64,000 bases of DNA from Fistulifera solaris (Eukaryota; Bacillariophyta; Bacillariophyceae; Naviculales; Stauroneidaceae), in assembly GCA_030295235.1 (NCBI GenBank), contig AP026154.1:1-64000 (forward strand). Reading direction: 5' to 3'. Position 1 is the stretch's first letter. Each line of letters begins with the position of its first letter. Below are positions 43,843 to 54,254 of this stretch, in pieces. Under the pieces are notes generated by a model. That model had not been told where the DNA came from and did not search any database. It was given only the letters and a program-made list of their open reading frames with translations. The translations under genes and the position numbers were made by a program.

Positions 43843-45450
43843 TGTTGTTGTAATTATTTTGCAGCTGCAATCAATGATCTCTATCTCCCCGTTGACCGTC
43901 AGCCAGGTTGCTGTAGCGTTATTGCCTGATGAGCGCTGCGGTTACGTCTAGATGTTTCTTTATAGATAAGGATTCGCGCTATACATCAATCACTGCTGGA
44001 AGTGCTTAGCGTAATCAAAACCTTTTGCGTTTCCAAGTACTTGGTAAGAGGTACCAGGTATTGTGCCTCCGCATCAGTCGCAAGCATTGAATAAAAAAGC
44101 CAAAGACAACGCCACCATCCACCATCAATTCAAACGACCAAATCAAAGTCGCAAAGCGATTATTCTAAATATATGACAAAGTGTAGGCTAACGGCATTTA
44201 GTGACACAAGACACAAGTGCAGTCTTGTCGTTTATCGTCCGCAGAAAACTAAAACTCCCTCGGTTTAATCGTTGAACACTACTTTTCGAGCTGTTTAGCA
44301 CGCATTGTCATTTCACTGGTGCTGTCGGTGCTTGGGTGGTGATGTTGGATGAAATACCAAAAGCCTGCCTATTATTTTTGGTTTCCCTTTGTTTTGAGGG
44401 AAGATAGACCAGAATTTTATCTCGATATTGATAAATTCTTTTCATATCAGCTATCAGCATTATTCTGGCTATCTGACAGAGGAGAAGAGTCTAGGTCGTA
44501 TCTCGAGATGTGTTTACTCACTACAATGAAGCACGTCGGAGGTCGGTTTTATTCGGGACTGAACCTGAGCTAAGTCGTCCGAGAGGAAGATCCATCGTCA
44601 CGGCCTAGTCTAAAGTAGAATGCAACCATTACCATCCATTCCAGCAACATCACGAGCATATAATAGTCGACATGCCGCTGCAGTTATTCGTTTTGACATC
44701 GTCACGTGTCAAAAACATAGAATAAGATTGTTAGTCTGTTATTTGTTGCTTGTAATGAATTCATCCTGAAGGTTTCTCGAAAAGGTGAACTTAATACTTA
44801 TTACAGTGCGCAACAAAAATTACTAGGTCAAAATGGATGCCGTATTTTGACTATTTCCTGAAGACGAGACATCAGAAAGGGCCGCAACGTTTGAAGAACA
44901 GCACTTGTGTTATTCGTGGAATGTTTCGACGCTGGTTGTGATTTGTGATTGTGACGTACAAAAAATGCAGCTATGTCACCATCGTGAATTTTGGTCGGGT
45001 GTCCCGGTTGTTTTTAATCGGAGATTGAAGCTCGCACCTCGCGGTTCGCGGACGCGAGCGGCTAAGCTGTATAACATTTCACTAGGATGGCAATCACACT
45101 TCGAACTTAATAGGAAGCATGACTGAAAGCACTCTTCACTCTTCGCTTTCGATGAAAGGCTAAATAATAATAAAATGCTGAAGTAGGATAACTTGTTCTG
45201 CATCTTTCGATTCACAGGGATGGCAGTTGTGCGGTCCAATATGAATCTAGTATCGAATAACACAAGGAAGAAACAAAAAACGTTGACGGGAGGTTGATGG
45301 GGTATGTCGGGATTCGGGACGAGTTCTGAATTCAGAACAATAGCTTTTTATTGAGTAATTCCTGCGAAGAGCACGATCTTGAAACACAAACAAAAACTAA
45401 TGAACCTTTCGCTCTCTCATTGCAAACACAAGTGAGCCGCAACAATCACA
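43843..45450. other. 1.6-kb gene-free region upstream of DOT1
   Basis: No supportable gene. Short open frames at 44349 and 44905 have no recognisable content. It contains TACCAGGTA at 44052, preceded by a related TACTTGGTA. Confidence 0.4.
44052..44060. promoter_or_regulatory. TACCWGGTA motif, copy 5 (upstream of DOT1)
   Basis: Perfect TACCAGGTA about 210 bp upstream of the DOT1 ATG. A near-copy, TACTTGGTA, ends a few bases before it. Confidence 0.45.
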
Positions 45451-46461
45451 ATGACAATGGTCGACTGCTTATCCGAGGAAGAAGATTACACAACATCGAC
45501 AAAAAGCCGTACGTCGCTGCACACTCTGTTTTCTCTGGTAGCAGAGAGGACACGAACGTGCATTGTTGATGACGAAGAGGAAAGTTTCGGCTGCGAGGAA
45601 GCGGACATACTTAGTCTGGGAAAAGCGACATCGATGCAGGTTGCATCCGACGAGTCAGATTCGTCACCCATAAAGCTGCCGTTGAAGAGTTCAAGCGCTT
45701 TCTCTGATGCTGTGAGCAAGGATCCACACTTGAATTTCAATCCATCTCTGCTTGCGAAGCGAGCATCGTTGAGTGGGAAAGCGTGCGTTCAGGAAGAGAA
45801 AGACACGGCGCAAAAGCTAAGGCGAACGACGAATGATCTTTTGCACAAGAAATCAGCGTTGTGTGAAGGAAAGTGCGTATCAAATTTCCCTGGGACACCC
45901 AGCCCGACGAAGAGCTGCGGAGGTGCAGCAAAAGGCGCAAATTATGTCATGAAAACTCAGACCGACTTGAGAAGACGGGGTCATATTAGTGCGCCAAGAT
46001 CACCCAAGCACCCGCGTTCTACAATAAAAATCAAATCACATCGTGTACATAACACGAACACTCAAAGTACGTGTGATTCCAAAAACGTCTTGAGTCAGGC
46101 AGGTATTTGGGGGCTCTATGACCTACGATCCATCGATAGCGATCATAGTGACAATTCCGATGATGCAATTGAGTTTAGTCGGCCAACTACGGAACGCATG
46201 CTTCCATACTCTACAAGTTCAACGTACCAAGCTATTGAAGGAAGAAGCTTTCCGATGTCAAGCCGAGACAGCTCCGTTCGATGGATCAGTTCTCCTGGAA
46301 AAGCGAGCAAAAGTTCATCTTCTCTTCATCTTCCATCGCGCTTTGTTTCTCCAAATCGCAGCGCCCCAAAAAGGCGCAGTGGCGCCCAAATTGATCGGTT
46401 GCACTATTCAAAAGACGAAAGGGAGATGCTACGAACTCCTTTTGCTGAAATGGATTCCTAG
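45451..46461 (+). CDS. Disordered Ser-rich hypothetical protein
   Basis: An ATG-initiated frame of 336 residues. It is rich in Ser, Lys and Arg, with several Ser-Pro sites (GTPSPTKS, APRSPKHPR, SSPGKAS, VSPNRS) and an acidic Ser patch (DSDHSDNSDDAIEF, about 228-241). No domain, signal peptide or membrane span is seen. The composition and SP sites suggest a nuclear or cytoskeletal phosphoprotein regulated by proline-directed kinases, but this is inference only. Length and ATG start make chance unlikely. Overlapping frames on the other strand are shorter and look like shadows. Confidence 0.6.
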   Translation: MTMVDCLSEEEDYTTSTKSRTSLHTLFSLVAERTRTCIVDDEEESFGCEEADILSLGKATSMQVASDESDSSPIKLPLKSSSAFSDAVSKDPHLNFNPSLLAKRASLSGKACVQEEKDTAQKLRRTTNDLLHKKSALCEGKCVSNFPGTPSPTKSCGGAAKGANYVMKTQTDLRRRGHISAPRSPKHPRSTIKIKSHRVHNTNTQSTCDSKNVLSQAGIWGLYDLRSIDSDHSDNSDDAIEFSRPTTERMLPYSTSSTYQAIEGRSFPMSSRDSSVRWISSPGKASKSSSSLHLPSRFVSPNRSAPKRRSGAQIDRLHYSKDEREMLRTPFAEMDS

Positions 46462-46635
46462 GGTCTATGAGGAAGGTCTATCTTAGATCCTTGCGTGTCT
46501 CTAATCAAGCGAAAGTCGCGGAGATAGCATAGACACGTTAATCTATCCAACATATAATTAAATCTTACTTCTGCATGATTTTAACATTCATATTATTGAT
46601 ACTGAGTACAAGATGCATGATACGTTTGCAGGTCG

Positions 46636-47565
46636 TTACAGGAGGAGAAAATGGCGTGCGTCACTGGGGACAGTAGGTGGTTGCAATGCCTCAGATCCAT
46701 TTGAGGACCATTTATCTATAGCATCTAGGACAGACCCTTTCCACTGTTGCATCAACTCAAAGAGATATTCCGTGTAGATATTTATAAGATCTCCGAATTC
46801 ATTCACTTTGCCGAGAATCATAGCAGCCGTCGGAAAAATACCGTATATTCCATTTTCAACGTAAGGTCCGTACGGCTGGTGAATGAGCATGGCAATTCCG
46901 ATCATGAAAGCTGCAAACGCGAGTGAAATGAAAGCATCCCTGAGCTCATTGCGCTGTGGAGGTGCAGATGGCTGTGCTGTCGGCGCACGATGATCGCGTT
47001 CTATCTTGAACTTTTGGTGAGGCAGACAACGGCTTTGGCTCGGATCCCGAGATTGCGGACTGCCCCCATTCAAGGGACTGTTTTCAGATAGACGATGCTC
47101 CCATAAATCGAGATGTTTTCGAATATCGAAATGTTCTGGTTCTTCCGCTTGTTCTGTGGTCGCACGAGGCGAACTTTGTGAATTGCGTTGGTTTTCGGCA
47201 GCTTGCTGCTCCCATTTCTCCTTGAGCTCCTTCAATTTTCCCGCAGACTCTTTGATAACACCGGACGGAGAAGTTTTGTCGGATTCTTCCGTCAAAGAAG
47301 ACTCGGACGATATTTGTTCGGGGCTCTTTTCCTTCGATTTTCTTTCAAAAGGAAACAATTTCTTGGAAGATGATTTGTTGCTTTTCTTCTCTTTTTTCTT
47401 GCCGTCTTTCTTCGCATCCTTCTTATTCCTCCTCAACAAGCGAGTCATGCCAATTATCGGAGATTCATCATCGTTGTCACTGCTTACCGAAACGTGTGAC
47501 GAGTACGATTCGTCAAACGGCAATTGATGATTCGTAATCACGGGCTCCTGATTCGTGCTTTTCAT
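46636..47565 (-). CDS. Hypothetical single-pass membrane protein with charged N-terminal domain
   Basis: 309 residues from the ATG at 47565. Residues 45-130 are highly basic, then mixed-charge (KKDAKKDGKKKEKKSNK), with a possible short coiled coil (KLKELKEKWEQQAAENQR, about 113-130). One strong hydrophobic segment (DAFISLAFAAFMIGIAMLI, about 209-227) is followed by a second moderate one (GIYGIFPTAAMILGKV, about 238-253). A YTEYLFELMQQW helix follows. No family is recognised. A tail-anchored or hairpin membrane topology with a large cytosolic N-terminus is plausible. It converges with the Ser-rich gene about 175 bp away. Confidence 0.6.
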   Translation of the reverse strand: MKSTNQEPVITNHQLPFDESYSSHVSVSSDNDDESPIIGMTRLLRRNKKDAKKDGKKKEKKSNKSSSKKLFPFERKSKEKSPEQISSESSLTEESDKTSPSGVIKESAGKLKELKEKWEQQAAENQRNSQSSPRATTEQAEEPEHFDIRKHLDLWEHRLSENSPLNGGSPQSRDPSQSRCLPHQKFKIERDHRAPTAQPSAPPQRNELRDAFISLAFAAFMIGIAMLIHQPYGPYVENGIYGIFPTAAMILGKVNEFGDLINIYTEYLFELMQQWKGSVLDAIDKWSSNGSEALQPPTVPSDARHFLLL

Positions 47566-48189
47566 TTGTTAAGGTGTATTGATTTCGCTTTCGCAAAAGC
47601 TGCTTTTGATTTGTTCTTGCAACCTACGATAGTTTAGATGACCTTATTCGAACTGTATGCAAAAAGGAAGAGTTAAAATAATGATAACAGGCGATATAAT
47701 GCGAGAATGGAAATCCGTTGCCTATCAATCGTTTCCTCGCGATGAAGAACCTTCGCTGCATATTTTGGCGAGCCCAAAATTCCGTGAAACGCGGTGAGAC
47801 ATGATCAAACTGATGCCTGGTATCTCATTACTGAATTCAGTCGTGAAAAAAGTCACCTACACGTTAGCATAGAGGCGTCTAGCATTCGGGTTAAATTTTC
47901 GACGATTAAAAATCGGAATCAGGGGCCCATTGCTGATAAATTTATCTTTCATTTATAGCTAGATTTGAGTAAGCGTAAAATTATTGATCAAAAATTAATC
48001 GGATGCCTTGTTACTTTAATTTAAGGTCAACATCGATGATGGCCACACGAAAAACTCTTTGCCCGACCTCGATCGAACCACCGGGAGGAAGATTAAAACT
48101 CGTGATAAATCCAAATGTTCGTAAAAGGGTCAAACTTCTAGCATTTCGATGTCTATCATAGTGGTAGACAATTCTAGGCTTTAACATCA
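47566..48189. other. Intergenic region
   Basis: About 620 bp between two minus-strand genes. A 61-codon minus-strand frame at 48011-48196 begins with GTG, overlaps the neighbouring stop and is not supported. Confidence 0.4.
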
Positions 48190-48981
48190 TCAGCACGAAT
48201 ATTCCAAGGTCATCTCATTAAAAGGCTTTTTCGACAGCGTTCTCCCCACCATGGCGGTCCCATAGATTTGATTCGGACTCCCTAAGCAGTCTTGCAGCTC
48301 TAAGGCCTGAACAAATCCCTGCTGTTCGTACCAAGGCACTAGTCGGCCGCTGCCTTTGTCGTTTGCCACAATCACAGTGCAATCGGCCCCCATGGTAAAA
48401 TGAATATACCGTAGAATCTGCATCGCCTGAATACCCCATTGCAATCCACGATACTGTGGATCGATCCAGATAAAAATTAAAGCCATGGTTCGTAAATTGT
48501 TGCCTTCATCATCGTCTTCACACTTCAATTTCCGGCGCGTCGTCTCCAGCAAAGGAAGCGGTGGACCGGTTTGTGTCGTAAATCCCATCCGAATCACGTG
48601 TTTTTCCGTAGCAAATTGAGCCGGAAGATATGCTTTTAATACAAGTTGACTGTTTCCAGAAGTTCGTGGCAATATTAAAGGGGCGGATTGCGTTGTAAAC
48701 TCATTGCTTCCTTGTGTGAGTGTCTCCCAGTATCGTTTTCCTAAGTACTGTAACCGTTCCCAAGGCGTCGTTTTTTCTGGCAGTGTTACCTTCCACTGCA
48801 AGTCCTGAAACAAAATGGATGTTGGGGGCGATAGTGCCGTCAATTCCTTTGTAGGCACGGCAAAGGCAGTACAAGGGGAGCGATTTGCTATCGCATGACA
48901 AGTTGAAGATGCGCTCGTCGCAGAGAATGCAAAAGATCGAGCCGCGAAGCACACCCCAAGTATAAAGAATAACATGCGCAT
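48190..48981 (-). CDS. GNAT-type N-acetyltransferase, probably plastid-targeted
   Basis: The ATG at 48981 gives 263 residues; an upstream in-frame TTG is ignored. The first 20 residues form a signal peptide (MLFFILGVCFAARSFA) followed by F-S-A, a Phe-type plastid cleavage site. The C-terminal half matches the GNAT fold: a beta strand ALIFIWIDPQYRG, then the acetyl-CoA-binding loop and helix (RGLQWGIQAMQILRYIH), then VIVANDKGSGRLVPWYEQQGFV, the usual late motif. Residues 45-160 are not recognised. The R-G-x-x-x-G loop is slightly degenerate compared with Q/R-x-x-G-x-G/A, so the substrate cannot be named. Confidence 0.68.
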   Translation of the reverse strand: MRMLFFILGVCFAARSFAFSATSASSTCHAIANRSPCTAFAVPTKELTALSPPTSILFQDLQWKVTLPEKTTPWERLQYLGKRYWETLTQGSNEFTTQSAPLILPRTSGNSQLVLKAYLPAQFATEKHVIRMGFTTQTGPPLPLLETTRRKLKCEDDDEGNNLRTMALIFIWIDPQYRGLQWGIQAMQILRYIHFTMGADCTVIVANDKGSGRLVPWYEQQGFVQALELQDCLGSPNQIYGTAMVGRTLSKKPFNEMTLEYSC

Positions 48982-49202
48982 TCGCCTTTCTGTGTTCAAC
49001 AGTTTGTTATAGTTACGTAATCAAGGACAATCAGAGAAGTTGCCTGCAGGAAATGAAATAATATGATCAAAATTACTGCGTATCAATTAAGGTTACGGAG
49101 TAAAATAAAATAATTGCGTCAATCGTCAATATTGCCGCTCCGACTCGAAACGATTTCAGTCCCGGTACAGCACGCCTTCAATGGATAATCACGGTAAAGC
49201 CT

Positions 49203-49211
49203 TACCAGGTA
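49203..49211. promoter_or_regulatory. TACCWGGTA motif, copy 6 (upstream of GNAT)
   Basis: Perfect TACCAGGTA about 222 bp upstream of the GNAT ATG, with flank CCTTACCAGGTACA like copy 9. Confidence 0.45.
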
Positions 49212-49398
49212 CACAGAATTTCTAAACGATCAAGAACAACATATGCAGAATATCTGGAGCTTACACAGGATTGATGGTGTATGGTGTATGGCCAACATCA
49301 CTTGCTCCAGAATTTCAAGAAATTACACAGGATTGTTGTATGACCGAAACACCATCTCCAGTATTCCTGGAATGAAGACAACCAAGCTTCGTTCCTTC

Positions 49399-49407
49399 TA
49401 CCTGGTA
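49399..49407. promoter_or_regulatory. TACCWGGTA motif, copy 7
   Basis: Perfect TACCTGGTA about 420 bp upstream of the GNAT ATG. Confidence 0.4.
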
Positions 49408-49792
49408 TGAACGAGATGGATCGAAAAGCACTGAACCCCCACGCCTTTTATTATTATTTCTGTCGACGCAAAGCATCAAAAAGACTAGTTTTTCTCAAGA
49501 ATGGATTATAATTATTCAGCCTTTTTTGGTAGCCGCATGCAGGAATGGATCCTATCTGAGATCTCATGATTATTTTCCAGCTTCCTTAGGAACACATATA
49601 TAAAGAATTTGACCATCATTCACTTTGCTTAAAGATAGCTTTTGTTCCTTTTCGTCAATTATGAAATCAGCGAGAAAATGATTGACGCCCTCGTGAAAAA
49701 GGCAGGTGAAACTATTTTGCACCATCCCGAAAGCCGTCTATACATTTGTCGCTCGAACTGTTTATTTCCCTCCCACATCTGCTGCGGCTTCG

Positions 49793-50011
49793 CTACTCGG
49801 ACTGCTGCTCTTGTTTTTGTCGACGCTCACGCCGCATCTGTTCGGAACGAGCCGTGATCGCTTCGGGCTTTTCTTGACTGAGATACGAGTGACCTTGTCG
49901 ACCATCGCCGGACCGAAACACAGGTACGGCCAAGAGTCCAATCACCGCCGTGCTTGCGACTAGCACTTTTGCGGAATGCGGACCGGGAATCTTGCTGATC
50001 AGTTTGTCCAT
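49793..50011 (-). CDS. Small single-span membrane protein
   Basis: 72 residues from an ATG at 50011. The N-terminus MDKLISKIPGPHSAK leads into one hydrophobic span (VLVASTAVIGLLAVPVF, about 16-32), then a short linker (RSGDGRQGHSYLSQEKP) and a charged Arg/Gln/Glu-rich helix to the end. The layout resembles the small accessory subunits of mitochondrial or plastid membrane complexes. I cannot assign a family. A good ATG, a span in the right place and a clean charged tail favour a real gene over the overlapping plus-strand frames. Confidence 0.5.
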   Translation of the reverse strand: MDKLISKIPGPHSAKVLVASTAVIGLLAVPVFRSGDGRQGHSYLSQEKPEAITARSEQMRRERRQKQEQQSE

Positions 50012-50599
50012 TTCTAAAGAGAGGAAGTTCTATAGTTTGAATCGTAAGAAATGGAATGCTCGAAAGAGAGAGTTTTGTTGCTGCTTGCTGACCCCGATAG
50101 TGTTCTGTTTGCATTTTGTGGGCCTCATCCTCATCCCTCATCGCACTCCGCATTCCTCAACATTCCATTGTCACTTGTCCGTCGCGCGTTGCTTATCAAA
50201 GTTCATCGTCCTTCAGCCACCCGCCACCCGCCACTTGGCCGCCTTCAAGTTGGCGATCGAATCCAATACCGGATAATTCGTCCGTCCACTTTAACATTGA
50301 TACAGAAATTCCAAAGAAATGGAGAAGATCGACGACTGGGATAAATCTTTGTGGGATCGTTTATAAATTTAGCTATTGACTTAGGAAGTCGGAAAAGCTG
50401 TTGAAGAACAAGTGTGTCGTAGACTGTGTACCGCATCGGCGGCAAAAGACACGATACGAAAAACGCCTTGGCGACGACAGCCACGAGGAAAACTGCGATG
50501 ATGAAATGTCATTCTTTCGTTACAACGAAAGAGAGAAGAGATCGACCTCGTAAGGTCTTCTCTTGCCGCCTTTGTACTTCAAGTTGATTCAACGTTACC
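50012..50599. other. Divergent promoter region
   Basis: About 590 bp between the small membrane protein (minus) and the first DUF5765-like gene (plus). No gene seen. Confidence 0.45.
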
Positions 50600-51496
50600 A
50601 TGTGCTTTAATCAACCCATTTCTGGCTTCTTTGCCGCTTCTTCTTACGCCATTGCTTATTGGGGATACAAGAAACATGGCATTCGAACTGCCATTGCTAT
50701 TATTTACTTCGGATTGATGGAAACGCTTCAATTCTTTCAGTACTTTATTGTTGCTCGACCTGAAGACGGCTACGCGATGTGCAATGATCCTAATAACCAG
50801 TTTCTTACGGTCATTGGCTTGTTGCACATTTGCTTTCAGCCCTACTTTACCAGTCTCTCGTCGGCTCGTTTTCGAACCTACGACATCAAGTCACGTTATG
50901 AAAAGGATCTTGTATCCAAATTGACGCTTTTCGGAGGTTTCTGGCTCTTCTCGCGCTACCTTTTCACCGTCCTCTATCCTGATAATCCGGATATGCGTCC
51001 ACGCTCGACCGAGGCTTGTCCAAATTACGAGTGGATCGTCGATGGATACGATCCGTGGTTGCAGCGAGACACCCCGAATCTTCCGGGTCACTCGTGCACC
51101 TTCATTCCGGATAGTGCGACAAAACACTTGGCTTGGGCATCTCCTATGTATCAAGCCACCTACTTTGTCCCTGGTGCTTCACTGCACACGTTTCTCATGT
51201 TCGTCCCTGGATTGTTCTGTGCCAAGTGGTGGGGTATGCTTCTTTTATTTACTACCGGTCCTTTCTTGGCGATGGTCCTTACCGCGAGTCTTCATGAACA
51301 AGCCGCTGTGTGGTGCTACTTTAGTATCATGCAGTGCTTCTTGCTCGTCTTGGTTGCTCCTGCGATGGAAGCCAATATCCCCAAGAAATTGGTGTACCAA
51401 GGAACACTTGGTGAGCCTACGTTGGAATATCAGCTTGTGGAATCGCACAGCAACGGTCATGCGAACGGGCATGCAAACGGAAAGAAGAAGAACTAG
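50600..51496 (+). CDS. DUF5765-like polytopic membrane protein, copy 1
   Basis: A 298-residue single-exon protein starting MCFNQPISGFFAA. It has about seven hydrophobic spans, including AIAIIYFGLMETLQFFQYF, FLTVIGLLHICFQPYF and CYFSIMQCFLLVLV. MCFN at the start followed by a LMExLQFxQY helix is the pattern I associate with DUF5765, a family of uncharacterised membrane proteins in algae and fungi. A loop with two Cys (EACPNYEW and HSCTFIP) sits between spans. The C-terminus ends in a short NGHANGHANG repeat. A near-copy lies 850 bp downstream. Transport or enzymatic function is unknown. Confidence 0.75.
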   Translation: MCFNQPISGFFAASSYAIAYWGYKKHGIRTAIAIIYFGLMETLQFFQYFIVARPEDGYAMCNDPNNQFLTVIGLLHICFQPYFTSLSSARFRTYDIKSRYEKDLVSKLTLFGGFWLFSRYLFTVLYPDNPDMRPRSTEACPNYEWIVDGYDPWLQRDTPNLPGHSCTFIPDSATKHLAWASPMYQATYFVPGASLHTFLMFVPGLFCAKWWGMLLLFTTGPFLAMVLTASLHEQAAVWCYFSIMQCFLLVLVAPAMEANIPKKLVYQGTLGEPTLEYQLVESHSNGHANGHANGKKKN

Positions 51497-52347
51497 AAAA
51501 CTTTGTTGATGATCGGTCCTTCGATTACGATTCAATAGAATGCGGATACATATTTTTTTTAAAGGATTAGCCTCCACTTATTTATTAGCTCATAGTGGAT
51601 CAAGTGATTTTTATTTGGTTGGGCTTCGAGGCGCATGACCGGGGCCAAAAACGAAGACCCTTCGACGTTTCATTGTGAATTCTAACCGTTGAAAGCTGAC
51701 GTCAGGTCCATTAAGAGATGAATAAATTTAACAACTTTCGTTAGCTACAATGTATTGCAAGGCAATCTTCTGTTCCGTATAACATTATCTCGTCTGTTTC
51801 AGCAACAAACCCATTCAGTTCAAAATAATTAAGAGATACGAGATAATTTGATGCTCTTAGATGTCCCATCCCTCATCCTTACTTCTTTGCTTGTCTAGAC
51901 TAATGGGCACACCAACTAGAAGGTAGAAGGAACGAGCCTTGTACTCGTAGGTCCCTAGGTTTGCTTGTCAGTATCATGACGTACAAATTCAGCATACAGT
52001 CGTGATGTACTGCAATATTCCAAACTAAGTCAGAAATTCACGCGCCAGCCGCTAGGGTAGAAATCGAACGATGTAGTATAAGTTTTATTGTGAGGCAGAA
52101 GTTGGGACGAATGAAGGACGAATCTAAATCATGTACACTAACTATCAGATCTCGCCGTAACGTGTTCCGAACATTCGGAGTCGAGCTGCAAAGATGCACT
52201 TTTGCACGCCGACCGGTTTATGTTGCCTCACTGCCAACAACTCGAAGACACAAAACAGCGATCGTCATTCCTTTATGAAGTGTTTGGTAATCAACACTTG
52301 TCAGATCTACTTCGATTCAAACAGGCTGTGTATCTTTCTTGACGAAA
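51497..52347. other. Spacer between the tandem DUF5765-like genes
   Basis: 850 bp, AT-rich, with no supportable gene. It presumably carries the promoter of copy 2. No obvious similarity to the upstream region of copy 1 beyond the last bases before the ATG. Confidence 0.45.
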
Positions 52348-53257
52348 ATGTGCTTTAATCAACCCATTTCTGGCTTCTTTGCCGCTGCTTCTCACGCCAT
52401 TGCTTATTTGGCCTACCGCAAGCTCGGCATTCGAACGGCGATCGCCATAGCCTACTTTGGGCTGATGGAAACGCTTCAATTCTTTCAGTACTTCGTCGTT
52501 GCTCGTCCTGAAGACGATTACGCAAAGTGCAGTGACCCAAATAATCAGTTCCTTACCGTCGTCGGCTTGTTGCACATATGCTTTCAGCCGTACTTCACCA
52601 GTCTTGCCTCTTCGGAATTCCGCAAGTACGACATTAAAGTCCGTTATCAGAAGGACCTCGTGACGAAAATAACACTCTTCGGGGGGTTTTGGCTCTTCTC
52701 GCGCTACCTTTTCACCGTCCTCTATCCTGATAATCCGGATATGCGTCCACGCTCGACCGAGGCCTGTCCTAACTACGAGTGGATCGTCGATGGTTACGAT
52801 CCTTGGTTACAACGAGACACCCCGAATATTCCGGGTCACTCGTGCACCTTCATTCCGGATAGTGCGACAAAACACTTGGCTTGGTCGTCTCCTATGTATC
52901 AAGCAACCTACTTTGTCCCTGGTGCTTCACTGCACACGTTTCTCATGTTCGTCCCTGGATTGTTTTTGTGGCGAGTGGTTGGGCATGCTTGTCTTGTTTC
53001 TGACCGGTCCTTTACTGGCCATGTTCTTAACAGCAAGTTTACATGAACAAGCTGCTGTATGGTGCTACTTTAGTATCATGCAGTGCTTCTTGCTTGTTCT
53101 ATTGCCGCCCGTTGTAGACTGCACCATCCCGAAAAAGTTGATCTATCCTGGAACTCTTGGCGAACCTACGCTTGAATACGAGCTTGTGGAATCCCACAGC
53201 AACGGTCATGCAAACGGGCATGCAAACGGCCATTCCAACGGCAAGAAGGAAAACTAG
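52348..53257 (+). CDS. DUF5765-like membrane protein, copy 2, frame interrupted at a T run
   Basis: The first ATG is at 52348. The protein parallels copy 1 throughout, with the same MCFNQP start, spans, Cys-containing loop and NGHANGHANG tail. Within it the frame closes early because of a T5 run at 52963-52967, where copy 1 reads GLFCAKWWG. With one T fewer the frame reads GLFCGEWLGMLVLF and continues to 53257, giving 302 residues. The frame beyond the run stays open and conserved for about 95 residues, so a recent loss or a sequence error is likelier than old decay. Confidence 0.78.
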
Positions 53258-54254
53258 CGAGGTAGAGTTGTTGTCCCCACAGGTAATTGTAATGATTCAG
53301 TATTGCAACTAAATATCAGATGGTCAATTAGCAATCTTACAATAGTTATTGATTTTGAATACACCCGACAGGAACTCGCGCTGCTCCGAAGACGTGATCA
53401 TTAGATAACGAAGAGAGTGAGGAGAGCTGAATTCAAACAAGGAGTTTTTGATAGCGCGAGAGGGCTACGTCGCAAACAAAGACTGCGTGCCAACAGTATC
53501 AGCGGTTCGAATTGTCCTGCTGCAACAGACACAGAAAAGTAAAGGAGTTTTATATGCGGAAAAGATAGCAAAGTTGTCCAGTATGCACACCAAACTGGAT
53601 CGAATTATCACCATCGAAAACGCCTTCAAAGATGCAATCGAAACAAACGAATCCCGGCACAATGCACTGCCTCAGATTTCAGCTTTTCAAGTGATATCAG
53701 CACATGATCAACGGCAGTCTTGTCGGGTCAGAGTGGCTCAACAGCCACTTTTCCATAAGATTCAAAGGAAGGACTTTAGATTGACAAGTAGTTGGCAAAT
53801 ACACAGAACTCCATCACTTCGAAAAGCATTTACTAAGACATTAAGTGAGTCAGAGAATCTAAAATAACGGTGCACAAGATCGTTTCCTTACCAATGTGCA
53901 ACTTGTAGAACGCACTTATCGATAGCGACGAAGCGACAGAACTCACAGAGGCCTCTTGTTCCAGATTTGATTGCTGCTGAGACGAGCTATTTAATAGCTT
54001 TCCAGCAGGTCTTAACATAATGATGCTACCAAAAAGTTCAGTTGAAAAAGACAGTTTTGAGTGATTGGTCTTTAAAGTATGTATAACGAATGAGCGACGT
54101 TACGATCTTACAGCAGTTTTTGAGTCTAAGACCGAACGCGCGTGCAGAGTGGTTTTATCAAAAAGCCGCTCGAACTGTCCATTGAAGAGAAAAACTCTTG
54201 CTTGAGTTTCGTCGTCGGTTTCGATTCTGCTTAGATCTGCTTTGTAGCGCAAGT
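53258..54254. other. Gene-poor spacer
   Basis: About 1 kb. One weak candidate is a plus-strand frame at 53583-53867 (94 codons from its first ATG, MHTKLDRIITIENAF) with an amphipathic start and no recognised domain; confidence in it is about 0.25. Nothing else is supportable. Confidence 0.35.

Larger units (their letters stand above)
48982..49792. other. Intergenic region with two TACCWGGTA motifs
   Basis: About 810 bp without a supportable gene. It has two perfect motif copies (49203, 49399) and short direct repeats of TTACACAGGATTG (about 49261 and 49322). Confidence 0.5.

Noticed and set aside
48011-48196. 61-codon minus-strand frame after the GNAT gene
   Set aside because: Begins with GTG, overlaps the GNAT stop region and has no recognisable content.
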